A stretch of 64,000 nucleotides of DNA from AWTP1-13 sp963840445 (GCA_963840445.1 CAWIZC010000037.1:1-64000), one strand, 5' to 3'. Positions 45,069 to 54,929 are shown, counted from the stretch's first letter. Made by a program: numbers and translations. The notes: generated by a model from the sequence alone, not told the origin.

Positions 45069-45989
45069 TCACCACGGGCGACGCAGCGACGAGCCGAAGA
45101 AGACCAGCGTCGCCGGCACGGAATTGTCGCGGTGATGGCCACCGCGCTGCGCGGCCCACCATGCCGCGGCAAGCGAAATCATCAGGCTGATGCCGGTGAT
45201 GAGGCCGCCGAGCACCGCGGTGCGACGTGCCTTGTTGGCGGCTTCCCTGATGACGCGATTGGCCTCGGCGTAGGTGTCGGTGACGCGCTTCTCCGCCTCG
45301 GCCTGCGGCAGCCCGCTGCGCTGGGCGACGATCGTCGTCAGGTAGCTCTTGTCGGGGTCGGACAAGGAGCCGTTGGCGATGGAACGGGCAACAACGCGGG
45401 TGATCTCGGCGCGGGTTTCTGGCGCAACCGGCTCTACACGCGCAGGCGTCTGCGCGACGCCACCGCCGGCTGCGGGCCGTGCCGGACCTGGACGCAGCAG
45501 CGTGTCGGTGTAGTAGGCGAGGGGATCGGTGTTGAGTGCCGCAACCGACATGACCTTGGAGGCAAGATCGGTTGCCGCGCGGGTTGGGGCGCCGGCCGTG
45601 GCCAGCAGCAGCGCAGCGCCGATGCAAATGCCGAGCGCCCAAACCAGCGCACCGTGCAGGCCGTCGCGGAACTCGACCTCGTCCGCATTCAGCTCCGCCC
45701 AGCCCGCGCGCATGCGGCCGGCGATGTAGCCGCCTGCCAGGAACGCGCCGATCTGCTGAACCAGGGTCCAAAACACGGCCAGAGCCGAGAAGGTTCTGGC
45801 CGAGACACCTGACGAAGGCCAGGGCGAGACGACCGACAAGCCGATTGCAGCGCCAAAGGTCAGAAACACGAACGACAAGGCTGCGGCCGTGAGCGCACCG
45901 GCCAGGATCGCACCCCAATCGATGAGACTTGCGCGCATGGCTTCAACTGGACGTGTACTTGCCATGGAAGCTGGTCCGACCTGCGCCAT
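45069..45989 (-). CDS. Alphaproteobacterial membrane protein with long periplasmic/cytoplasmic loop
   Basis: 306 residues. Start ATG 45989 is supported by AGGAGA upstream; the open frame to 46118 covers the adjacent 24-residue gene's region. Three hydrophobic segments in the first half (WGAILAGALTAAALSFVF, FWTLVQQIGAFLAGGYIAG, ALVWALGICIGAALLLATAG), a hydrophilic central section (ETRAEITRVVARSIANG...), and a fourth span before an Arg/His-rich C-terminus. This is a widespread family in Rhizobiales, and the function is unknown. Confidence 0.7.
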   Translation of the reverse strand: MAQVGPASMASTRPVEAMRASLIDWGAILAGALTAAALSFVFLTFGAAIGLSVVSPWPSSGVSARTFSALAVFWTLVQQIGAFLAGGYIAGRMRAGWAELNADEVEFRDGLHGALVWALGICIGAALLLATAGAPTRAATDLASKVMSVAALNTDPLAYYTDTLLRPGPARPAAGGGVAQTPARVEPVAPETRAEITRVVARSIANGSLSDPDKSYLTTIVAQRSGLPQAEAEKRVTDTYAEANRVIREAANKARRTAVLGGLITGISLMISLAAAWWAAQRGGHHRDNSVPATLVFFGSSLRRPW

Positions 45990-46009
45990 GATCCATTCTC
46001 CTCTTGGCG

Positions 46010-46084
46010 CTAGCGAAGGCCCAATGCGCTCAGGACGAACATGACAACAACGACGAGACCGACCAGGTAGATGACGCTGTCCAT
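46010..46084 (-). CDS. 24-residue single-span membrane peptide
   Basis: A tiny gene. The RBS AGGTG lies six nt before ATG at 46084, and the sequence MDSVIYLVGLVVVVMFVLSA is a single transmembrane helix ending GLR. Peptides of this size and pattern are conserved next to the preceding membrane-protein type in alphaproteobacteria. Too short for standard calling. 20 nt separate it from the 306-residue protein gene, so they are likely co-transcribed. Confidence 0.55.
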   Translation of the reverse strand: MDSVIYLVGLVVVVMFVLSALGLR

Positions 46085-46211
46085 TGGACACCTCGCGCGA
46101 CAGGCTCCCGCACGGCAAAGGACCGTGCGGGAGCGGACGATCGTGTGAACAACCCGGGGCAGGCGCGATGGTTCCGCTCAGGATTGCGGGTAACGCGGAC
46201 CAGGAGACCGG

Positions 46212-46817
46212 CTATTCCGGTGCGACGGTGAGCCCGTATTCGGCGGCCGACGCTTCGAGCCAGTGCCAGAACGATTGCGCGTAGCTGCGCGAGATCGCGC
46301 ACTCGTAGGTTGGCGCCGCGTCGAGCTGCCAGAGATGCACGCCGATGTGGCCGATGGCCGAGACGAGGGCACCGCCCGGCTGCATGACGCTGGGGTCGAG
46401 GTCGACCGGCAGGCCTTTGCCCAGCGTGTCGCGGGCGCACGACCCGGCGATACGCAGCACGGCGCGGCCGTCGCTCTGGTCGGAGATGGAGGCGAGACCA
46501 TCAAGGGCCTTGCGCAGGCGGGCTTCGAAGCGATGCCCGGCCTCGCCCTCGGCGGTCGCCAGCCAGTGGCCGGGTCCCGCCCACACGAAGGCGATGCCTC
46601 CTGCCGCGGAGCGGCGCGGCAGCATCGGCAACTCGATGCCGAAGGTCTCGCGCACCTTGCTTGCCAGCGCACTGTCGGCTCCGCGCCGGGCGATGACGCT
46701 GGCAAGGGCGAGGTCGGTGCGCTCGCAAACGGCGACGCGGGCCGGCCGCACGGCGCCGTGGTGGCCGAGCCGGTGCACGAGCCCGAAGGCGGTCGATGCC
46801 GTGAGCCGGTCAGCCAC
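46212..46817 (-). CDS. soxG: Sarcosine oxidase / N-methylglutamate dehydrogenase gamma subunit
   Basis: 201 residues, SoxG type: FVWAGPGHWLATAE and the C-terminal VHLWQLDAAPTYECAISRSYAQSFWHWLE block of the family. The small subunit lies on the GcvT-like domain of the alpha subunit and is needed for the stable heterotetramer. Its start overlaps the alpha-subunit stop by 8 nt. In N-methylglutamate pathway clusters the same gene is called mgdD. Confidence 0.85.
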   Translation of the reverse strand: MADRLTASTAFGLVHRLGHHGAVRPARVAVCERTDLALASVIARRGADSALASKVRETFGIELPMLPRRSAAGGIAFVWAGPGHWLATAEGEAGHRFEARLRKALDGLASISDQSDGRAVLRIAGSCARDTLGKGLPVDLDPSVMQPGGALVSAIGHIGVHLWQLDAAPTYECAISRSYAQSFWHWLEASAAEYGLTVAPE

Positions 46818-49808
46818 GCTGGCGCGCTCCTTCGGGATCGATGAAACAGGGATGGGTGACCTCGACCTCGACGTCGCCGCCGCGCACCGGATCGAAGGCG
46901 CGCACGATTTCGCCGTGCCGCTGCGGCCCGCGGGCCAGCAGGCCGAGACCGATCCAGTGGCCGAGCGTCGGCGAGAAGGCGACCGAGGTCACGACGCCCT
47001 GATCGTTGGCGGCCGCTGCCTGCGCGTGGCGCGGGATGAGATGGGCCCCGGCGCGCAGGCGCGCTGATGGATCGAGCGGCTTGAAGCCGACGAAGGCCGG
47101 CCGGTCGGGATCGAGCAGGGCGGGGCGGCCGGCCATCACGCGGCCTATGCAGTCCTTCTTGGTCGACAGCATGCGGCCGAGGCCCAGATCGTGCGCCGTG
47201 GTGCGGCCGTCGATCTCGTTGCCGGCGACGTGGCCTTTCTCGATGCGCATGACGGCCAGCGCCTCGGTGCCGTAGGGCGTGATGCCGAGCCGGCGGCCCA
47301 GTTGCATCAAGCGAGCGGCGAAGGAATTGCCGTAGCGGGCCGGGACGGCGATCTCGTAGGCGAGCTCGCCCGAGAAGGAGATGCGGAACAGGCGGGCGGG
47401 CACGCCGCCCTGCACGGTGGTCTCCGCCGCGGCCATGAAGGGGAAGGCGGCGTCGCTCGCATCGAACGGCGCATCGACCAGCAGGGCGAGCAGCTCGCGT
47501 GCACGCGGGCCGGCGATGGAGAACTGCGCCCACTGGTCGCTGACGGAGGTGAACTGCACGTCGAGGTCGGGCCACAGCACCTGATGGCAGAACTGCATGT
47601 GCTGGTAGACGCGGGTCGCGTTGGCGGTGGTGGTGGTCATGAAGAAGCGGTCGGCGGCCGAGGCGGGCGGTGGTGCCGTCGTCCATGACGAAGCCGTCCT
47701 CGCGCAGCATGACGCCGTAGCGGGCGCGGCCGACCGGCAGGGTGGAGAAGGTGTTGATGTAGAGGCGGTCGAGGAAGCGGGCGGCGTCGGGGCCCTGCAC
47801 GTCGATCTTGCCGAGGGTGGAGACGTCGCAGAAGCCGACCGCGGAGCGCACCGTCTCGACCTCGCGGCTGACGGTGGTGAGCCAGTCGGTTTCGCCCGGC
47901 TGCGGGAAATACTGTGCGCGCAGCCACAGGCCGGCCTCGACGAATACGGCGCCCTGCTGCTCGGCCCACGTGTGCGTCGGCGTGCGGCGCGTCGGGCGGA
48001 AGTCGCGGCCGCGGTGGTGGCCGGTGAGTGCGCCGATCGCAACCGGCGTATAGGGCGGACGGAAGGTGGTGATGCCGATTTCGGGGATCGACCGGCCGGC
48101 AAGTGCCGCGGCGATGCCGAGCGCCGGCAGGTTGGAGGTCTTGCCCTGGTCGGTGGCCATGCCGAGCGTGGTGTAGCGTTTCAGGTGCTCGGCGGCGCCG
48201 AAGCCTTCGCGGTGGGCAAGGGCGATGTCGTCGGCCGTGACGTCATGCTGCAGGTCGACGAACGCCTTGCCCGTCGAGCCGGCGACATGCCACAGCGGCG
48301 TCAGCGCGCAGGCCTCGTCGTCGGCGCGCGGCAGCGCCAGCGGCGCACCCGGCAGATGTCCGGCGGCCGCCGCGGCGGCGGCACCGGCCTGCGCACCGTC
48401 GGCCAGGCAGCGGGCCAGAGCTCATGGCGCCGTTGGCGGCACCGGCAACCGTCATGCCGGCCGGCAGCGCACCCGGCACGAACGCCGCCAGCGCCTCGTG
48501 CCATGCCGGGCGGCCACCCAGGTGGCAGGTCAGGTGCACGGCCGGGTTCCAGCCGCCCGACACCGCCAGCGCGTCGGCGAACAGCGTTTCGGTGGCGGTG
48601 CCGCTGCGCACGGTGATGCTGCCGAGCGTGTGCCCACCATGCGCGGTGAGCACCACGCTACCCTGCATGATGCGCACGCCGGGCAGGTGCGCGCGCATCT
48701 CGCCAGGCACCTGCGGCCGGCTGTCGATCACCGCTGCGATGTCGACGCCGGCGCGCGTCAGGTCGATCGCCGTGCGCCAGCCGTCGTCGCCGCAAGTGAA
48801 CACCGCGACGCGCCTGCCGGGCGCTGCCGCGTAGCGGTTGAGGTAGGTGCGCATGGCGGATGCCAGCATGATGCCGGGCTGGTCATTGCCGGCGAACACG
48901 ATCGGCCGCTCGATGGCGCCGGCGGCCAGCACCGCGCACTTGGCCACGATGCGCCACAGGCGCTGACGCGGCTGGTGCGGTGGCGGGACCGGCAGGTGGT
49001 CGGTGACGCGCTCGACGGCCGCGTAGGTGCCGCCGTCGTACACGCCAAACACCGTGCTGCGCGGCATGATGCGCACGCGCGCCATGCCCTCCAGCTCCGC
49101 GAGCGTCGCGTCGGCCCACACGTGACCGGGCTCGCCGCCGATCTCGCAGCGCTCCGACAGCAGACGCCCGCCCGGCCGCCAATCCTCGTCGCACAGGATG
49201 ACGCGCGCCCCGGCGCGGCCGGCAGCCAGGGCCGCAGCCAGCCCCGCAGGCCCGGCGCCGATCACCAGCACGTCGCAGAAGGCATAGGCCTGCTCGTAGG
49301 TGTCGGGGTCGGGCAGCCGGCTGGCGCGACCGAGGCCGGCGGCGCGGCGGATGAGCGGTTCGTAGACCTTCTCCCAGAAGGCGGCCGGCCACATGAAGGT
49401 CTTGTAGTAGAAGCCGGCACCCAACAGCGGCGCGAACAGCGAGTTGACCGCCATCAGGTCGAACTCGAGCGACGGCCAGCGGTTCTGGCTCGACGCCTCC
49501 AGGCCGTCATACAACTCGATGGTCGTCGCACGCGTATTGGGCTCGCGCCGGGCGCCCGAGCGCAGCTCCACCAGCGCGTTCGGCTCGTCGGAGCCAGCCG
49601 TGAAGATGCCGCGCGGGCGGTGGTACTTGAAGCTGCGGCCAACCAGCCGCACGCCGTTGGCGATCAGCGCAGAAGCCAGCGTATCGCCGGCGTGGCCGAC
49701 CAACTCGCGATTGTCGAAGCTGAAACGCAGCGCCGTGGCGCGATCGATCAGGCCGCCACCGTCGAGGCGGAAGGCCTGGCCCAAGGTGCTGCGCGTCTTG
49801 TCGAGCAT
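46810..49808 (-). pseudogene. soxA: Sarcosine oxidase / N-methylglutamate dehydrogenase alpha subunit, with two frameshifts
   Basis: About 1000 residues when joined across three frames. First part from ATG 49808: ferredoxin-like and FAD/NAD domains with VLVIGAGPAGLAAALAAGRAG, ending at AGAANGAM. Removing one base near 48422 continues into LARCLADG and AAAAA, then the block TFRPPYTPVAIGAL of the folate-binding GcvT-like domain. Removing one base near 47658 after MDDGTTARL continues into FFMTTTTANATRVYQHMQF and the C-terminal half. Each break is an extra base. SoxA carries the NAD site and methyl transfer to tetrahydrofolate. Overlaps soxG and soxD. Confidence 0.85.
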
Positions 49809-50095
49809 CAGTCGCCCTCTCGCGGCGACGATTGCGGTTGCCCACGCGCCGGCTCGACTCCACTGATCGTGTGCGTGCGCGTATCGCGCGTCACCACCAG
49901 CCAGCCGTGGCAGCCCGCCGCATGAAACCAAAGCTCGCGCAAGTGCCCTGCCGGGTTGTCGCGCAGATAGACGTAGTCGGTGAAGCGGGCCAGCGCGTCG
50001 TCCGCGGCAGGGTCGGGGCGCACCGGATCGGCGGCGCCATGGTAGAGAAACTCGCGCGCGTCGCGACTGCCGCAGTGGGGACAGGCAATCCGCAT
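49808..50095 (-). CDS. soxD: Sarcosine oxidase / N-methylglutamate dehydrogenase delta subunit
   Basis: 95 residues from ATG 50095; the longer frame upstream belongs to a repeat element. Zinc-finger-like MRIACPHCGSRDAREF and a second Cys in the GCHGWLVV region give the CxxC...C pattern of SoxD. Small bridging subunit between alpha and beta. Stop overlaps the alpha-subunit ATG (ATGA). Called mgdB in N-methylglutamate clusters. Confidence 0.85.
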   Translation of the reverse strand: MRIACPHCGSRDAREFLYHGAADPVRPDPAADDALARFTDYVYLRDNPAGHLRELWFHAAGCHGWLVVTRDTRTHTISGVEPARGQPQSSPREGD

Positions 50096-50108
50096 GCGTG
50101 CTCTTTCT

Positions 50109-50186
50109 CTAGTGTCCTGATTGCGAGGTTCGCCAAACCTTGCCGCCAGCGTCCCGAGCGAACTTCGCAATCATAAGGGACACTAG
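50109..50186. repeat. 78-bp palindromic repeat between soxB and soxD
   Basis: CTAGTGTCC (50109-50117) and GGACACTAG (50178-50186) are perfect terminal inverted repeats. Inside, GATTGCGAGGTTCGC pairs with GCGAACTTCGCAATC with one mismatch, leaving a short loop. The element fills most of the 183-nt gap between soxB and soxD, an unusually long gap for this operon. Looks like a MITE or REP-type insertion; there is no transposase. Confidence 0.7.
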
Positions 50187-50278
50187 AATCATAGATTGGC
50201 TCGCGTGATTCAGATCGCGAAAGTCGCTTCCAACCATGCCGCGAGCACCGGCGAATTTCTCGATCATCACACGAGCTC

Positions 50279-51532
50279 TCAGTGCAGGTTCGGCTGGGCG
50301 CCGGCGCCCTTCTCGTCGATCAGGCGGCCGGTGGCGAAGCGGTCGAGACGGTAGGCGGCGGCCACGGCATGCGGCGCGTTGCGGGCGATCAGGTGGGCGA
50401 AGCACAGGCCCGAGGCCGGCGTCGCCTTGAACCCCCCGTAGCACCATCCGGAGTTGAGATAAAGCCCCTCGCACCGGGGTCGTGTCGATGATCGGCGAGC
50501 CGTCCATCGACATGTCCATCAGTCCGCCCCAGGACCGCAGCACGCGCAGGCGACCGAGCATCGGCATCAGCGCCATGCCGCTCTCGCACACATCCTCGAC
50601 GATGGGCAGATTGCCGCGCTGGGCATAGGAATTGTAGCCGTCGATGTCGCCGCCGAACACCAGGCTGCCCTTGTCGGACTGGCTCAGGTAGAAGTGGCCG
50701 GCGCCGAAGGTGATGACGGTGTCGACCAGCGGCTTGATGGCCTCCGACACGAACGCCTGCAGCACATGGCTCTCGATCGGCAGGCGCAGGCCCGCCATCG
50801 CCGCCAGTCGCGAGGAGCTGCCGGCCACCGCCAGCGCCACCTTGCGCGCCGCGATGAAGCCGCGCGTGGTCTCGACGCCGGTCACGCGTCCGCCGTTCGG
50901 TGCGGATGCCCGTCACCTCGCAGCCCTGCACGATGTCGACGCCGCGCATGTCGGCGGCGCGCGCATAGCCCCACACCACCGCATCGTGACGCGCCGTGCC
51001 GCCGCGGCGCTGCAGCAGGCCGCCCTGGATCGGAAACCGCGCGCTGTCGAAATCGAGATAGGGCACCATTGCGCGCACCTGCTCACGGTCGAGCAATTCG
51101 GCATCGACCCCGTGCAGGCGCATGGCGTTGCCGCGTCGCGCGTAGGCATCGCGCTGCGGAGTCGGAATGATAGAGGTTGAGCACGCCGCGCTGGCTCACC
51201 ATCGTATTGTAGTTGAGGTCCTGCTCCAGCCCCTCCCACAGCTTCATCGACAACTCGTAGAACGGCACGTTGCCGGGCATCAGGTAGTTGGAGCGGATGA
51301 TGGTGGTGTTGCGGCCGGCGTTGCCCGAGCCGATCCAGCTCTTCTCCAAAACGGCGATGTTGGCGAGTCCGTGCTCCTTGGCGAGGTAGTAGGCCGTGGC
51401 GAGCCCATGCCCGCCGCCGCCGACCACGAGCACGTCATAGCTCGCTTTCGGCGTGGCATCGCGCCAGGCCGGCTTCCAGCTGCGGTTGCCGGAGAGCGCG
51501 TTCTTGACCAGCGAAAGAGCGGAGTAGCGCAT
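50279..51532 (-). pseudogene. soxB: Sarcosine oxidase / N-methylglutamate dehydrogenase beta subunit, with three frameshifts
   Basis: About 416 residues when joined. From ATG 51532: MRYSALSLVKN and the FAD site YDVLVVGGGGHGLATAYYL, to NLYHSD. One extra T near 51160 is followed by PQRDAYARRGNAMRLHGVDAELL. One extra C near 50895 breaks CEVTGIRTE, which resumes GGRVTGVETTRGFI. One extra G in the GGGG run at 50465-50468 breaks IDTTPVRG, which resumes LYLNSGWCYGGFKATP. All four pieces are canonical SoxB (FMN/FAD-binding beta subunit). Called mgdA in N-methylglutamate clusters. Confidence 0.83.
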
Positions 51533-51583
51533 GCGACTTCTTTTCTCCGGCTGCACCCGGGAGCACACCCTTTGGCCCGGTGG

Positions 51584-51633
51584 TGAGCTTGTCGAACCAC
51601 ACGGCCGCCCCAATCCGTCCTTCGACAAGCTCA
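51584..51633. repeat. Inverted pair of TGAGCTTGTCGAA / TTCGACAAGCTCA
   Basis: 13-bp perfect arms at 51584-51596 and 51621-51633 with a 24-nt loop. Located in the 167-nt gap between glnT and soxB. Related to the single copy at 44616-44630. A dispersed REP-like element; as RNA it could form a hairpin between the two genes. Confidence 0.65.
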
Positions 51634-51699
51634 GGACGAGGGTTTAGACCGTGGCTGCGTGGCGCTGCTGGCTCGCCGTACGTCCTAGCGACGGTAACC

Positions 51700-53004
51700 T
51701 CAGCAGTCCAGGGTGGTCTGGCGCTCCCACTCGGTCAAGTGCCGCGCGTAGGCGTTCCAGTCATCGCGCTTGAGCTTGAGGTAGGAGCCGACCACCTCCT
51801 GCCCGAGACCCTCCCGCAGAACGGCCGATCCTTCCAGCGCCCGCAGCGCATCCAGCAGGTTGAGCGGCAGCTTCTTGGCGCCCTCGGCCTTGTGGCCCTC
51901 GGTATACATATTTATGTCGAGCCGCTGGCCCGGATTGCGCTTGTTGCGGATGCCGTCCAGCCCCGCGATCAGCACAGCCGCCTGCAGCAGGTAGGGGTTG
52001 ACCGAGCCGTCGGCGAGGCGCAGCTCGAAACGGCCGGCGTCCGGGATGCGGATCATGTGCGTGCGGTTGTTGCCGGTGTAGGTCGCCGTGTTTGGCGACC
52101 AGGTGGCGCCCGAAAGGGTGGGCGGCGCGTTGATGCGCTTGTAGGAGTTGACCGTCGGATTGGTGATGGCGCACAGCGCCTCGGCCGAATGCAGCACGCC
52201 GCCGATGAAGTGGTAGGCGGTCTCCGATAGGCCCATAGGGCCCGACGCATCCTCGAACACGTTCTTGCCGGTCTTGGTCGACCACAGCGAGGCGTGCACG
52301 TGGCAGCCGTTGCCGGTTAGGTGCGAGAAGGGCTTGGGCATGAAGGTGGCGCGCAGGCCGTGCTTCTCGGCGATCGACTTCACCATGTACTTGAAGAACA
52401 CGTGCTTGTCGGCGGTGGCGAGCGCCGTGTCGTAGTCCCAGTTCATCTCGAACTGGCCGTTGGCGTCCTCGTGGTCGTTCTGGTAGGGGCTCCAGCCGAG
52501 CGCGATCATGGCATCGCAGATCTCGGCGATCACGTCGTAGCGGCGCATCAGCGCCTGCTGGTCGTAGCAGGGCTTGGACTGCGTGTCGGCGGCATCCGAG
52601 ATGGCGCTGCCGTCGGGCGAGATCAGGAAGTACTCGCATTCGACGCCGGTCTTCAGCTCGTAGCCCTCGGCGGCTGCGGCGGCGATCGCCTTCTTCAGGA
52701 TCTGGCGCGGGTTCTGCGTCACCTCCTTGCCGTCCATGACGAGGTCGCCCGGCACCCACGCCACCTCCGGCTTCCACGGCAGCTGGATGACCTTGTTGTC
52801 GCCGGGCATGGCCAGGATGTCGCTGTCGGCCGGCGTCATGTCGAGCCAGGTGGCGAAACCAGCGAAGCCCGCGCCCGCCTTGGCGATGGTGTCGATTGCG
52901 GTGGCCGGCACGATCTTGGCGCGCACCGTGCCGAACAGATCGACGAACGAGATCAGGAAATACTTGACCCCGTGCTCCTTTGCGTACGCTGAAAGCGGCG
53001 CCAT
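51700..53004 (-). CDS. glnT: Type III glutamine synthetase-like enzyme (GlnT) / candidate gamma-glutamylmethylamide synthetase
   Basis: 434 residues from ATG 53004; the frame is open to 53172 but no domain is added. Glutamine-synthetase fold: VECEYFLI metal site, NGCHVHASLW with the Glu/His ligands, and the N-terminal FVDLFGTVRAKIVPA. Family length about 430-440. In the N-methylglutamate pathway this fold (GMAS) ligates methylamine to glutamate; ordinary GlnT makes glutamine. The two cannot be told apart from a motif alone. It sits between glxD and soxB, matching the layout of gmaS clusters. Confidence 0.88.
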   Translation of the reverse strand: MAPLSAYAKEHGVKYFLISFVDLFGTVRAKIVPATAIDTIAKAGAGFAGFATWLDMTPADSDILAMPGDNKVIQLPWKPEVAWVPGDLVMDGKEVTQNPRQILKKAIAAAAAEGYELKTGVECEYFLISPDGSAISDAADTQSKPCYDQQALMRRYDVIAEICDAMIALGWSPYQNDHEDANGQFEMNWDYDTALATADKHVFFKYMVKSIAEKHGLRATFMPKPFSHLTGNGCHVHASLWSTKTGKNVFEDASGPMGLSETAYHFIGGVLHSAEALCAITNPTVNSYKRINAPPTLSGATWSPNTATYTGNNRTHMIRIPDAGRFELRLADGSVNPYLLQAAVLIAGLDGIRNKRNPGQRLDINMYTEGHKAEGAKKLPLNLLDALRALEGSAVLREGLGQEVVGSYLKLKRDDWNAYARHLTEWERQTTLDC

Positions 53005-53211
53005 CCCTTCTCTCCTCGACCCCAAACCCGTCTGTGATCCCGTGCCCGTCATGCTGACTGGCTGAACGATTCCTGCATGCGCTGCAGCGATCTGCGTGGC
53101 GCCCATGTGCGCAGTGAACTGCGGCCCTCGTTGCGGCTCCCGTGCCTCACCCTTCGACCAAGGCCACCGCACGCGCCTGCACCGTTACCCGGTTTCCAGC
53201 GTTGCGCGCTT

Positions 53212-53459
53212 GCCTCCCCCTGGAGGGGGGAGGGCGGCGCGTCCGCGATTTAGGCTGGCCATCACCAACCCTGGACCCACACAGAACGGCCAGCCTAAGT
53301 CGCTGGACGCACCGGGTGGGGGTGACCGGCGCCACCCGCGGCGACATCACCCCCACCAGGAGCGCCATCGCACTTAGCTCGCCCGTTGGCGTTTGATGCG
53401 AGCGCGGAGTTGGACGAGCTAAGTCCGTGGCGCTCCACCTCCCCCCTCCAGGGGGAGGC
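53212..53459. repeat. 248-bp multi-hairpin element with 22-bp perfect terminal inverted repeats
   Basis: The terminal inverted repeats are 53212-53233 and 53438-53459, perfect over 22 bp and G/C-rich. Inside are three further hairpins: TTAGGCTGGCC/GGCCAGCCTAA (53250-53260, 53288-53298), GGTGGGGGTGA/TCACCCCCACC (53315-53325, 53347-53357) and ACTTAGCTCG/CGAGCTAAGT (53372-53381, 53415-53424). It fills half of the 578-nt gap between glxD and glnT; the rest of that gap has no gene. No coding frame lies inside, so it is a non-autonomous (MITE-like) or multi-hairpin REP element. Confidence 0.8.
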
Positions 53460-53582
53460 GACCCCTGACGGCCCCGTTTGTCTGAGCCTGCCGCCCCAAC
53501 CACCACCTGTCATCCCAGCCGACGCGCGTTAGCGCCGAGAGCCGGGACCCAGTGGCCACAAAGCGCTCCCCTATCCGAACCA

Positions 53583-54929
53583 TCACAGGCCGCCCCTGCC
53601 CGGTACCCAGTCCGTGCCGGCCAGCGGCACGCCGGCCATGGCGGCGGCCTCGATGGTCAGCGCCACCAGGTCCTCGGGCTCTAGGTTGTGCACGTGGCTC
53701 TTGCCGCACGCGCGCGCGATGGTCTGCGCCTCCAGCGTCAGCACCGACAGGTAATTGGCGAGCCGCTTGCCGGCCAGCACCGGATCGAGGCGCTTGGCGA
53801 GTTCCGGATCCTGCGTGGTGATGCCGGCGGGATCGCGGCCTTCGTGCCAGTCGTCGTAAGCGCCGGCGGTGGTGCCGAGCTTGCGGTACTCGTCCTCGAG
53901 GTTGGGATCGTTGTCGCCGAGCGCGATCAGCGCCGCGGTGCCGATCGAAACCGCGTCGGCGCCCAGCGCCAGGCACTTCGCCACGTCGGCGCCGTTGCGG
54001 ATGCCGCCCGAGACGATCAGCTGCACCTTGCGGTGCATGCCGAGTTCCTGCAACGCCTTCACCGCCGGTCGGATCGCCGCCAGAGTCGGGATGCCGACAT
54101 GCTCGATGAACACGTCCTGCGTCGCCGCCGTGCCGCCCTGCATGCCGTCCATCACCACCACGTCGGCGCCGGCCTTCACGGCGAGTGCCGTGTCGTAGTA
54201 GGGCCGCGAAGCGCCCACCTTGACGTAGATCGGCTTCTCCCAGTCGGTGATCTCGCGCAGCTCCAGGATCTTGATCTCGAGGTCGTCGGGGCCGGTCCAA
54301 TCCGGATGCCGGCAGGCCGAGCGCTGGTCGATGCCTTCGGGCAACGTGCGCATCGCAGCCACGCGCTTGGATATCTTCTGCCCCAGCAGCATGCCGCCGC
54401 CGCCGGGTTTGGCGCCCTGGCCCACCACCACCTCGATGGCGTCGGCCTTGCGCAAATCGTCCGGGTTCATGCCGTAGCGCGACGGCAGCACCTGGTAGAC
54501 CAGCAGCTTGGAATGGCCTCGCTCCTCCGGCGTCATGCCGCCGTCGCCGGTCGTCGTCGACGTGCCGACCGCGCTGGCGCCGCGTCCCAGCGCCTCCTTG
54601 GCCTGCGCCGACAGCGACCCGAAGCTCATGCCGGCAATCGTAATCGGGATCTTCAGCGTGATCGGCTTTTTGGCGAAGCGGGTACCCAGCGTCACGTCGG
54701 TCGCGCACTTCTCGCGGTAGCCCTCCAGCGGATAGCGGCTGATGGAGGCGCCAACGAACAACAGGTCGTCGAGATGCGGCACCTTGCGTTTCGCTCCGGC
54801 CCCGCGGATGTCGTAGATCCCGGTTGCCGCGGCGCGCCGGATCTCGGCGATCGCCGCGTCGTCGAAGGTCGCCGACTTCCTCGGCGGCGTATGGATCCAG
54901 CGGTCGGCGTCCTTGCTGGAATCGCCCAT
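53583..54929 (-). CDS. glxD: GlxD-type glutamate-synthase-like FMN subunit
   Basis: 448 residues. FMN-binding TIM barrel of the GltB family: PITIAGMSFGSLSAQAKEALGRGA, TSTTTGDGGMTPEE, GMQGGTAATQDVFIEHVG and DAVSIGTAALIALG. The protein lacks the amidotransferase and GXGXG domains, which are encoded separately as glxB and glxC. In methylamine clusters it is mgsC. ATG overlaps the glxC stop. The 578-nt gap and a repeat element separate it from glnT. Confidence 0.88.
   Translation of the reverse strand: MGDSSKDADRWIHTPPRKSATFDDAAIAEIRRAAATGIYDIRGAGAKRKVPHLDDLLFVGASISRYPLEGYREKCATDVTLGTRFAKKPITLKIPITIAGMSFGSLSAQAKEALGRGASAVGTSTTTGDGGMTPEERGHSKLLVYQVLPSRYGMNPDDLRKADAIEVVVGQGAKPGGGGMLLGQKISKRVAAMRTLPEGIDQRSACRHPDWTGPDDLEIKILELREITDWEKPIYVKVGASRPYYDTALAVKAGADVVVMDGMQGGTAATQDVFIEHVGIPTLAAIRPAVKALQELGMHRKVQLIVSGGIRNGADVAKCLALGADAVSIGTAALIALGDNDPNLEDEYRKLGTTAGAYDDWHEGRDPAGITTQDPELAKRLDPVLAGKRLANYLSVLTLEAQTIARACGKSHVHNLEPEDLVALTIEAAAMAGVPLAGTDWVPGRGGL

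Noticed and set aside
46178..48160. 660-codon frame as a single gene
   Set aside because: Its first part is real soxA but the rest is out of frame; the real protein passes into another frame at about 47658 and soxG is separate.
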